From contig JAHDMJ010000001.1 of the NCBI GenBank assembly GCA_018436095.1, forward strand, positions 124,001 to 188,000: a DNA stretch of 64,000 nucleotides, in the 5' to 3' direction. The notes beneath the pieces were generated by a model that saw only the letters and a program-made list of their open reading frames with translations, was not told where the DNA came from and ran no database searches. Below are positions 35,503 to 42,823 of this stretch, one piece after another. Made by a program: the position numbers and the translations under genes. The first letter of the stretch is position 1. Every line of letters begins with the position of its first letter. The stretch is from Clostridia bacterium (GTDB lineage Bacteria; Bacillota; Peptococcia; DRI-13; UBA5745).

Positions 35503-35825
35503 AAAGGAGTGATATTGCCACTCGTTAGTAAGAAAGCAAAGCGGCTAATTGAGTTCCGGGCCGTTTTGCCGGACCGGTTATCTTGCCGGCAGGAACTACC
35601 CCCGGCTGAGGGTCTCAGTCAGAATAATATGGGATTCCAAAGATTGCGACGGTTCTTCCTCACCATTGACCCCGGGCAGAAGCCATACTTCCGAAGTTTA
35701 ACTAGTTTAACTGGTGAAACTACGGAAGCCGGCAGCCTCCCGGTTAGCGTGAAAGGCGGCCTTCGCCATGAAATGGATATCCTTGCGGGATAGACCCGCA
35801 CCCCAAATTTAAGGAGGGATTTTTC
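35503..35825 (+). ncRNA. Conserved long 5' leader of surface protein B
   Basis: Nearly identical to the leader of paralogue A (31647-31913, opposite strand), with one insertion near 35684-35738 that forms its own hairpin (CTTCCG-AGTTT with AAACT-CGGAAG). Other hairpins are GCCGG/CCGGC, CTGAG-GGT-CTCAG, GGCG/CGCC and GCGGG-ATAGA-CCCGC, the last about 20 bp before the ribosome site AAGGAGGG. AAAGGAG followed by TTG at 35515 could start a short frame ending at 35793, but the frame is not conserved in copy A. An mRNA-stabilising or regulatory leader is the likely role. Confidence 0.6.
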
Positions 35826-38189
35826 TTGAAAACTAAGAAAGTTTTAGCCTTAGTCGTTTTGGCTGCTTTTCTGATCAGCATTGTGCCTTTTGCAGCTTTT
35901 GGTGCTGTTGGAGATGTTGATGTTTACAACTCTGCTGTTGAAGTAACAGAGGATGGCAACAGCGCTGTTTCCGGTACTATAGACGGAGATAGCGACGGTA
36001 ATGAAATGGAAGTCACCTTAGTTAACGCTAAGGATGGCGGAACAATTTACGTTGCTGCTAGCCGCCCTGATGCCACAACCTTCTTCTATGAAAAAGGTGA
36101 TAAGTGGATCAAAATCACTGATAAGGTAGCTAGTACTGATAGTTATGTCATTAATATTGACACAATGGCTATCCCTGTTACTACTGGCTCCACAACCAAA
36201 GTATTAAACTTAAAGGTTGTATCTACAGCCTCCGGTACTACCCAGATCGTTTTTGGCTTAACTGCTACAGCTGCTGATAGCCATGCTCTGAGCAAGGAGT
36301 GGGCATCTGGGTCTGGAGACAATCTTTCCAGAATCATTGACGGGAAACATCCTATCGAATTTGCTGCTGCAAAAGCAGGCGAAATCATCTTGTCTGTGAA
36401 GGATTTCAGCGCAGCTGATTTAGAGAATGTCACCAAACAGAAGCCTGCTAACAATGTGGACGCTTATACTGTGGTCGCTAATGTCACTACCGATGGCGGC
36501 GTTCCTGTAAGCGGTAAAGATGTAACCTTCTCCATCACCAGCGGTACCGGCGCTTCTCTGGCCGCTACCAGGGCTACTACCAATGCTTCTGGTAAAGCTG
36601 AGGTTAAGGTTTATTCCTCCAAAGCCGGCACCATTGAAGTACTTGCCAGAGTCAGCGGCCTTGCTGAGCAGAAGAGTACAGATGCAAATGGCGATCCCAG
36701 GACTAGAACTGACAAAATTAAGCTCACTTTTAGATCTACCGGTATCGTAAGTGTTAAGCCTGAGAGCGATGACAACCAAAAGGTTGCTCGCGAGAGTGAT
36801 GGCTTTAAAGCTTTCCGTTTCAGCTCCTATGATGCTGCCGGTACAAGAATGGATTTCATTAAGCTTTTGAATCTTGACACAAGCGTAACTGGCTGGTCGG
36901 CTAATTCAAGAGAAGATGCTACTGACTACATGAAGGACGATGTTGACATGAAGGCTACCATTGTTACTAAGCCTTCCAGCTCCAACTTAAAAGATGGCGA
37001 TATTGAATTCAGAGTCCATTCCTCCGGCAATATGGAGTTCTTGGTTCCTCATGACAAGTTAAATAGAGATGGCGACTATGAAGTAAGAGTCTATCTGGTT
37101 AATGGCGTTGGCGTATCCTACAAATTCAACGTAAAAGACCAGGGTGATATTACAAAAATGATTTTAAGCTATGGTTCTAAGAGCTACTCTGCTGGCACTG
37201 TTATGCCTCAGCCTGATGTAAAATACCAGGATGCCGAAGGTTATGAGACCAGCAAAGGTCTTGACATGACTAGCAACTCCAATCTCAAGCTTAGCATCAG
37301 CGATGCCTCTTTCATGGATGGCAAAATGGACGACAGGACTGGCCAGTTCAAACTGAAAGAGGATAAGAGTGGTGTCGTTAAGATGACCTTAGTTGACACT
37401 GAGAAAAATCTTGTGGCTACTCAGGATATCACTATTGAGAAGGCCGCTTCCTACTTGAAACTGACTCCTCAGAGTGTTGGTTCTGTAGGCGGCGAAGTTA
37501 CTGTTAAGATTGAACTGGTAGACGTAGATGGCAAATTGGCTGCTTCTGGCGTAGACGCTGAGAGTGCAAATGCCTCTGTTATTGCTAAACCTGAGGGTGC
37601 TATTGCATCTGCTAGCTCTGTTGATACTGCTGACTTCAAAAAGGGTCTAGCCTCTGTTAAGGTAAGCAGTAATGTTGAAGGTGATGTAACTCTGCAGGTG
37701 ATTATCGTTGAGAAAGAGGGCGATGTTCCTAATTCTACTGATAAATTCGGCGGACGTACCTACACCGGTGCAGCTACTGTTTCCTTCGGTAAAGCTTCTG
37801 CTGGCGGCGGACAGCTGATCTTCATTATCGGCGCTCCCTCCTTCGTATCCGGCAACCAGGTTCATGCTGCTGAGTCTCCTTCCTTCATCGAAAATGGCCG
37901 CACCTTCCTGGGCGTACGCGACATGGGTACCTCCATCGGCGCTACCGTTGAATGGGATCAGGCTTCTCAGACTGCTTCCTTGAGCAAAGACGGTATCACT
38001 GTTAAAGTAACCGTTGGCGCTTCCAAAATTGCTGTGACCAAGAACGGCGTAACCTCTGAGATCGAGATCGATGCTCCCGCTCAGAACAAGAATGGCCGCG
38101 TATACCTGCCCTTCCGGGCCGTACTCGAAGCCTTCAACTACACCGTAACCTATGATCAGGCTACTAACTCCATCGTTTGTGCTCTGTAA
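35826..38189 (+). CDS. Large secreted surface protein with Ig-like repeats and stalk domain (paralogue B)
   Basis: A 787-residue exported protein, inverted paralogue of 29388-31646. The signal peptide (MKTKKVLALVVLAAFLISIV) and the C-terminal stalk domain (FLGVRDMGTSIGATVEWD, VYLPFRAVLEAFNYTVTYD) are almost identical to paralogue A. The middle (residues about 30-500) is diverged, with insertions such as the segment around MDFIKLLNLDTSVTGW. Central Ig-like repeat: GKDVTFSITSGTGASLAATRATT. The start is TTG behind AAGGAGGG. High similarity at both ends and divergence in the middle suggests exchange between the copies. Probably a major surface protein. Confidence 0.85.
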   Translation: MKTKKVLALVVLAAFLISIVPFAAFGAVGDVDVYNSAVEVTEDGNSAVSGTIDGDSDGNEMEVTLVNAKDGGTIYVAASRPDATTFFYEKGDKWIKITDKVASTDSYVINIDTMAIPVTTGSTTKVLNLKVVSTASGTTQIVFGLTATAADSHALSKEWASGSGDNLSRIIDGKHPIEFAAAKAGEIILSVKDFSAADLENVTKQKPANNVDAYTVVANVTTDGGVPVSGKDVTFSITSGTGASLAATRATTNASGKAEVKVYSSKAGTIEVLARVSGLAEQKSTDANGDPRTRTDKIKLTFRSTGIVSVKPESDDNQKVARESDGFKAFRFSSYDAAGTRMDFIKLLNLDTSVTGWSANSREDATDYMKDDVDMKATIVTKPSSSNLKDGDIEFRVHSSGNMEFLVPHDKLNRDGDYEVRVYLVNGVGVSYKFNVKDQGDITKMILSYGSKSYSAGTVMPQPDVKYQDAEGYETSKGLDMTSNSNLKLSISDASFMDGKMDDRTGQFKLKEDKSGVVKMTLVDTEKNLVATQDITIEKAASYLKLTPQSVGSVGGEVTVKIELVDVDGKLAASGVDAESANASVIAKPEGAIASASSVDTADFKKGLASVKVSSNVEGDVTLQVIIVEKEGDVPNSTDKFGGRTYTGAATVSFGKASAGGGQLIFIIGAPSFVSGNQVHAAESPSFIENGRTFLGVRDMGTSIGATVEWDQASQTASLSKDGITVKVTVGASKIAVTKNGVTSEIEIDAPAQNKNGRVYLPFRAVLEAFNYTVTYDQATNSIVCAL

Positions 38190-38223
38190 TCGGAGCAATA
38201 CAGTTACATAGTTTGAACCCATT

Positions 38224-38253
38224 AAAAAGGAGGAGCAATCGCTCCTCCTTTTT
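38224..38253 (+). terminator. Terminator of surface protein B
   Basis: AAAAAGGAGGAGC and GCTCCTCCTTTTT pair around AATC. It is the same hairpin as after paralogue A, in mirror orientation. Confidence 0.92.
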
Positions 38254-38263
38254 GGTATTTATA

Positions 38264-39388
38264 TTACCCCTTCTCCCGCCCCTTTTGCCTCCTCACCGCC
38301 ATCATAAACCGGGGCAAAGCCCAAATCCGGCCCAGCCGTTTCGGATTTTGGGCAAAACGGTAAGCCCACTCTAAATTCATCTTCTGTATCCAGCCGGGAG
38401 CCCGCTGCACCCGGCCGCTGAGGGCGTCGAAAGCCCCGCCTACTCCCATCATGATCCCTACCGGCAGCCGCCCTCTATTCTCTACAAAAAACCGATCCTG
38501 AGCCGGAAATCCCATGGCGATAAACAAAAAGTCCGGCCGCTTTTCTTCGATTTCCTGGAGAATGCGCTCTTTCTCAGCCTTATCAAAATAACCGTCGTGC
38601 ATGCCAGCGATCTTTAGCGCCGGATATTTAACCTGCAAGGCCACCGCTGCTCCCGCCACCGATTCCCGGGCTGCCCCCAGCAGATAGATGCTGCGGCCTT
38701 TATCTGCCGCCCAAGCAGCCAACTGCCAAAGCAAGTCCACGCCGGCTACCCGGTCCTTCACCGGCCGGCCTAAGCGGCTAGCCGCCTTTACCACGCCGAT
38801 ACCGTCAGGTACAATCAGATCGGCGCTATGGAGTAGTTCTCCCAGCTTAGAATCTGCGTAGGCATGATACAGTATCTCCGCATTAGCCGTGACAATCCGC
38901 ATACTATGACGGCCTATCGCCGGCCCGGCCCCGGCTCCCGTCCCAGATTCCGGCCTGGCAACAACACCGGCTTCTCCTGGTTTTCCGCTCTCAATCGCCA
39001 TCGCTACAGCAGCTACGGTCTCCTCCATATCTACATTAGCTATAGGAAAGCCTAAAATATCCACTTTAGGGATATATTCCATCACCAAGCTCTCAATAGT
39101 ATTCGCCGTTACCTTTTTGACGGTGTCCTCTGCGTTAATCTCTTGGCGGGCCGCGTCCTTATCAAAAGCTTCTACTTCGCCCCCCTCTTCACTAGCTATC
39201 TCTCCAGTTATCTCCGTAGCCGCCACCTCATCAGCCCCCTCAGAGACCTCTTTAGCAGCCCCCACAGCCTGCTCATTCACTCCTGACAGTGCTCCCTGTA
39301 TTATTCCCGTCCCCTCGCAAGCTTGAGTTACTTCCTGCACTGTCTCTTTCTCCCCGAACCCATGCTTCTCCGTTACCTTCGATTGCAT
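38264..39388 (-). CDS. WecG/TagA/CpsF-family glycosyltransferase with acidic N-terminal extension
   Basis: A 374-residue protein whose C-terminal 240 residues form a TagA/WecG domain: IVTANAEILYHAY, ADLIVPDGIGVVKAA (catalytic Asp region), RVAGVDLLWQL, IYLLGAA, GYFDKAEKERIL, DFLFIAMGFPAQDRF and the APGWIQKMNLEWAYRFAQNPKR end. TagA transfers ManNAc to lipid-linked GlcNAc; WecG acts similarly. About 100 acidic residues precede the domain, and a Gly/Ala-rich insert of about 25 residues splits it after VAMAIESG. AAGGAG ten bases before ATG 39388 supports translation of the extension. Confidence 0.88.
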   Translation of the reverse strand: MQSKVTEKHGFGEKETVQEVTQACEGTGIIQGALSGVNEQAVGAAKEVSEGADEVAATEITGEIASEEGGEVEAFDKDAARQEINAEDTVKKVTANTIESLVMEYIPKVDILGFPIANVDMEETVAAVAMAIESGKPGEAGVVARPESGTGAGAGPAIGRHSMRIVTANAEILYHAYADSKLGELLHSADLIVPDGIGVVKAASRLGRPVKDRVAGVDLLWQLAAWAADKGRSIYLLGAARESVAGAAVALQVKYPALKIAGMHDGYFDKAEKERILQEIEEKRPDFLFIAMGFPAQDRFFVENRGRLPVGIMMGVGGAFDALSGRVQRAPGWIQKMNLEWAYRFAQNPKRLGRIWALPRFMMAVRRQKGREKG

Positions 39389-39435
39389 TTTTACCAGCTC
39401 CTTGGTAAGATAATCATATAGCCATCTATCAATAT

Positions 39436-39514
39436 GTGTATTATCCCATTAGCGTTTTAACAGGGCAATACACTTAGCGCATTATCCCGCTAGGATTCCC
39501 ATAGGATAATACAC
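39436..39514. promoter_or_regulatory. Inverted repeat upstream of the dNTPase gene
   Basis: GTGTATTATCC (39436-39446) is inverted as GGATAATACAC (39504-39514). Partial copies (CAATACAC, ATTATCCC) lie between. It separates the divergent transferase and dNTPase genes and could be an operator pair. Function unproven. Confidence 0.45.
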
Positions 39515-39536
39515 TTGGAAAGGATCGAAAGTTTAT

Positions 39537-40769
39537 ATGCTCAATTATGCTGCCCTTTCCCCTGCCCTGCAAGAGCGAATTAATGAGGACCGCCGCCAGG
39601 GCTGGGTTAACCCCTGGCGTTGCGATGACGCCCGGGCCCTCCGCCGCAATCCCCAGCGGGATGAGCCCACCCTTTGGCGCCCGGCTTTCGTCCGGGACGT
39701 GGAAAAGGTCCTCCATTCTCCTTATTATAACCGATATACGGACAAAACTCAGGTCTTTTCTTTCTACCGCAATGACGATATTACCCGGCGGGCCCTCCAC
39801 GTCCAATTGGTTTCCCGCATTGCCCGCAATGTCGGCAATGCTCTGGGTCTTAATCAGGATCTTATCGAGGCAATCGCTTTAGGCCACGATCTGGGCCATA
39901 CTCCCTTTGGTCATGCCGGCGAAGACTTTTTGAGCCAGTTGCTTTACCAGGAGACCGGCCGTTTCTTTAATCACAATGTCCACAGCGTCCGGGTGCTGGA
40001 TAAGCTGTTTTGCCGCAATCTTACCTTGCAGACCTTAGACGGCATCCTTTGCCACAACGGTGAATTCGTCCAACAGGGCTATAAGCCTGACCACCGCTCC
40101 CCTCTCTCCTTTGCAGCCTTCGATGCCAAGATTGAGGAATGCGACCGCAATGAAGCTATCATTCCCTCCTTGATTCCCAATACCTTGGAGGGCTGTGTTG
40201 TTCGCATCTGCGATATGGTAGCCTATTTGGGCAAGGACCGGCAGGACGCCCGCCGTGCCCGTCTGCTCCAGGGCGATGAGCCCTTCAGCGCCGAGCACAT
40301 TGGCTTGGAAAACGCCGAGATTATCAACAACGTCACCGTTAATCTCATCGAAAACAGCTACGGCAAAGACTATTTGGAGATGGACGAGGAAATGGCCAGG
40401 GAAATGAAAATCGCCAAGCAGGAAAACTATGACTTCATCTATAAAAATGAAAAGGTAGCGGCGGTTTATCAGGAGAATATCCAGCCTATGTTTCAGGCTA
40501 TTTACTATCGGCTTCTCGATGATCTGATCAAGGACCGCCGGGATTCCTGGGTATTCCGTCATCATATTTATTTCGTCAACAACAACCGCCGTTACTATCT
40601 GGATACCAGCGATCCCGCCAACGACTATCTTAACGAAGAGCCCAACCAGATCATCGCCGATTATATTGCCAGCATGACCGACGATTATTTTGTGGATCTT
40701 TACCACGATCTCTTCCCTTTAGGCAAACACAACATCCGCTACGTCTCTTACTTTGACGATCCCAAATAA
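39537..40769 (+). CDS. Deoxyguanosinetriphosphate triphosphohydrolase-like HD protein
   Basis: A 410-residue HD-superfamily protein of the Dgt-like dNTP triphosphohydrolase family, which removes triphosphate from dNTPs. Seen: QVFSFYRNDDITRRALHVQLVSRIARNVG, and the metal-binding HD motif ALGHDLGHTPFGHAGE with the later ILCHNGE and RICDMVAYLGKDRQD histidine/aspartate segments. The length fits the shorter Gram-positive type. GGAAAGGA lies about 12 bp before the ATG. Single-gene unit ended by a strong terminator. Confidence 0.9.
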   Translation: MLNYAALSPALQERINEDRRQGWVNPWRCDDARALRRNPQRDEPTLWRPAFVRDVEKVLHSPYYNRYTDKTQVFSFYRNDDITRRALHVQLVSRIARNVGNALGLNQDLIEAIALGHDLGHTPFGHAGEDFLSQLLYQETGRFFNHNVHSVRVLDKLFCRNLTLQTLDGILCHNGEFVQQGYKPDHRSPLSFAAFDAKIEECDRNEAIIPSLIPNTLEGCVVRICDMVAYLGKDRQDARRARLLQGDEPFSAEHIGLENAEIINNVTVNLIENSYGKDYLEMDEEMAREMKIAKQENYDFIYKNEKVAAVYQENIQPMFQAIYYRLLDDLIKDRRDSWVFRHHIYFVNNNRRYYLDTSDPANDYLNEEPNQIIADYIASMTDDYFVDLYHDLFPLGKHNIRYVSYFDDPK

Positions 40770-40833
40770 TTTCGCCGCCACGGAAACACGGTGGGATAGA
40801 GACGTCATAGTTCAAGTTTTGCGCATCGTCGTT

Positions 40834-40868
40834 AGAGCCTCTTTTACGCATCCCGTAAAGGAGGCTCT
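40834..40868 (+). terminator. Terminator of the dNTPase gene
   Basis: AGAGCCTC-TTTTACG pairs with CGTAAAG-GAGGCTCT, followed by a T-rich stretch. Confidence 0.9.
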
Positions 40869-41048
40869 TTCTTTTCCGCCTATCCGCTAAGCTAGCGATC
40901 CTCTTTTCATCTTTTTCTCTTTTTTCTATCCACCTTCCCCCGCTCCTCTTTTCACCGTCCCCCCCCCGGTCACCTCTCTCTAATGTCATTTAGTTTAGGA
41001 GCACCTCAAAAAACAGAAGGGGGGCGGGACAGCTACCGACCGGCGATT

Positions 41049-41269
41049 GTGCAGTTTTTTCGTTTGTGCAAAGATTCTCTCCGGTGCTTGTGCAGTTTTT
41101 TCGTTTGTGAGTGAATTGCAGCCGCTGCCGGGGTCAAGTTTAGGCAATTTCAGGTCAAATCTGTTCAGTTTTTTCGTTTGTGTGCGGATATGCAGCTTGC
41201 ATTTCACGCACAACCGCAATTTTTGCTCATCCGACTCCGTCGATTTTCATACAACCGCAAATTTTGCAC
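41049..41269. repeat. Phased inverted array of ~20-bp repeats, locus 1
   Basis: Forward copies: GTGCAGTTTTTTCGTTTGTG at 41049-41068 and 41090-41109 (41-bp period), and GTTCAGTTTTTTCGTTTGTG at 41163-41182. Inverted copies, read on the minus strand as GAGCAAAAATTGCGGTTGT and GTGCAAAATTTGCGGTTGT, lie at 41210-41228 and 41251-41269, again 41 bp apart. They match the family seen at 53815-54106. No gene is encoded here. Confidence 0.7.
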
Positions 41270-41324
41270 ACATCGCCGCGGCCGTAGCACCGCCACTATC
41301 CTGCCAACGCCGCATGATGTCACC

Positions 41325-41640
41325 ACCTTTTGCTTTCCTCCGCTCCTCTCTTTTCCGCCAATCCGTTAAGCCAGCCATTCCTTTTCCTCTTTCTACAATC
41401 CGCCGCTCCTCTTTCTGCCTTCCTCACTCCGCTTTTTCCCCTTTTCCCCTTTTCCTCTTTCGCTCTTCTCCTCTATTCTCATCCTCTTTCTCTCGTCCCT
41501 CCTTTCTTCTTTTTGCGCGCCCCTCCCCTCTTTGCCTTCCTCCTTCCTCCTTTTCCCTCCCTTTTTACTCCTTCCTTCTTTTCTTCATTTTCCCCCTTCC
41601 CTTTTCCGCCTTTTTTCGCATCTTCCCTCCCCCAACGACA
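41325..41640 (+). repeat. Polypyrimidine (C/T) tract
   Basis: More than 300 bp in which the plus strand is almost entirely C and T, in degenerate CTTTTCC/CCTCTTT units. A complementary purine strand of this length can form triplex (H-) DNA. It lies upstream of the redox gene pair. No gene is credible here. Confidence 0.8.
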
Positions 41641-41825
41641 GCAGCCAACCGGCCTCCTTTGCCCTCGACAGAAACTGCCATAAAAAACTGTCACCAATTA
41701 CAAGCCCTAAAAATATCTTAACCTGTGTAAAGAAAATTGCAAAACCCTTCACCGGTGTATTGGCCAGCAAACCGAATTCTCCGCCGGACAGTACACTAAT
41801 AGCTCTATTTGAAAGGGGCATAGTC

Positions 41826-42803
41826 ATGATACAAAACCACCCTCCATTGTTCCAATGCATTGACGCCGGTACAGAAAACTGTCCCTGTTCTCTGGCCGTC
41901 AGCGGCAATTGCCTGACCTGCAGCCGGTTGGCCGGTAAAGACTGCGGGGATTGCGACTGGCCAGGCGTCTGCATTTATAACGAGTTCATGCAAAACGGCC
42001 AAAAAATAAAATCCTCCAGGGAGGAAATGTTGGTTCCCATTGTTGAGAAAAAATCTTATGGCGACGATACGATCCGCTTTATTCTCGATGTGGGCAAAGG
42101 CCTGGCCGCAAAGTGCTTTATGCCGGGAAGCTACCTGATGATCCGCAGCCGGGAGTTAAGCGAGTATTATAATGCCCCGATCTCCGTCATGTTTGCCGAT
42201 CTGGAAAAAGGCCACGTTCATGTGCTTATCAAGGCCATCTCTTTTAAAACAAAGCAGTTAGCCGAGGAAACAGAGCATCTGTACATTAAGGGACCTTACA
42301 AAAACGGCTTATTAGGTCTGGCCTCCCTTAAAGCCCCCCAGAGCCAAAGCTTCCTGATCGTTGCCAAAGGCATCGGCCTGTCCCCCGCCATCAAAATGGC
42401 TCAGTATCTTAAGTCCAGGCGCCAAATCCGGCTCCTTGCCGACCCGGCCCAGGTAGACCGGCAGCTGCTGGCTGACTATTCCCTGAATCAAGAGGCGGAA
42501 ACCACATTGGTTGACCTTATGGAAAGCCAAGACCTGGAGCTGCTGCGGCAGGAAATCTCCACAAGCCGCCACAGTGCCGTCTGCCTTTTCACCTCTGATT
42601 ATTTCTTGTCGGCCATAGGGGAAATGGTCAAGGAGCTCTGTCCCGCAGCGGATATTGTAACGGCCAACAACTTCAATATTTGCTGCGGCGAAGGGGTCTG
42701 CGGGGCCTGCAGCGTGGCCGGTGAAAAGGGAGAAACCATTAAAATGTGCAAATGCCAGCTTGCCGGCAAGGACCTGCTGCGGCGCAAGGTGGTTTGGGAG
42801 TAA
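41826..42803 (+). CDS. PyrK-like iron-sulfur flavoprotein (electron-transfer subunit type)
   Basis: A 325-residue protein. An N-terminal Cys-rich segment (CPCSLAVSGNCLTCSRLAGK, then CGDCDWPGVC) may bind an Fe-S cluster. The middle resembles a ferredoxin-NADP reductase fold (PGSYLMIRSRELSEYYNAPISVM for FAD; FLIVAKGIGLSPAIKMAQYL for NAD). The C-terminus has the PyrK-type [2Fe-2S] set NICCGEGVCGACSV...KMCKC. GAAAGGGG supports ATG 41826; frames further upstream run through the polypyrimidine tract. It forms an operon with the FAD-dependent oxidoreductase 20 bp downstream, so the two probably make one redox complex. The substrate is unknown. Confidence 0.8.
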   Translation: MIQNHPPLFQCIDAGTENCPCSLAVSGNCLTCSRLAGKDCGDCDWPGVCIYNEFMQNGQKIKSSREEMLVPIVEKKSYGDDTIRFILDVGKGLAAKCFMPGSYLMIRSRELSEYYNAPISVMFADLEKGHVHVLIKAISFKTKQLAEETEHLYIKGPYKNGLLGLASLKAPQSQSFLIVAKGIGLSPAIKMAQYLKSRRQIRLLADPAQVDRQLLADYSLNQEAETTLVDLMESQDLELLRQEISTSRHSAVCLFTSDYFLSAIGEMVKELCPAADIVTANNFNICCGEGVCGACSVAGEKGETIKMCKCQLAGKDLLRRKVVWE

Positions 42804-42823
42804 GATAAAGGAGGCAATTGATC

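Larger units (their letters stand above)
40770..41825. other. Long gene-free region: terminator, phased repeats, polypyrimidine tract
   Basis: About 1 kb without a convincing gene. It holds the dNTPase terminator (40834-40868), a pyrimidine-rich stretch (40866-40980), the phased ~20-bp repeats (41049-41269) and a very long C/T-rich tract (41325-41640). The stretch TTTCTTTTCCGCC near 40868 recurs in related form near 41346, so parts are duplicated. Open frames across it are low-complexity and I reject them as genes. Confidence 0.7.

Noticed and set aside
35515-35793. Leader-encoded protein before surface protein B
   Set aside because: It has a ribosome site and TTG, but the frame breaks early in copy A and the differences between copies change amino acids. 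A structured RNA fits better.
35503-35825. TPP, T-box or c-di-GMP element in the surface-protein leader
   Set aside because: Short words such as CTGAGGGT look suggestive, but none of the full consensus cores is present.
41532-41825. N-terminal extension of the PyrK-like protein through the polypyrimidine tract
   Set aside because: The extension is low-complexity Pro/Ser/Phe from C/T-rich DNA, while a good ribosome site and ATG exist at 41826.
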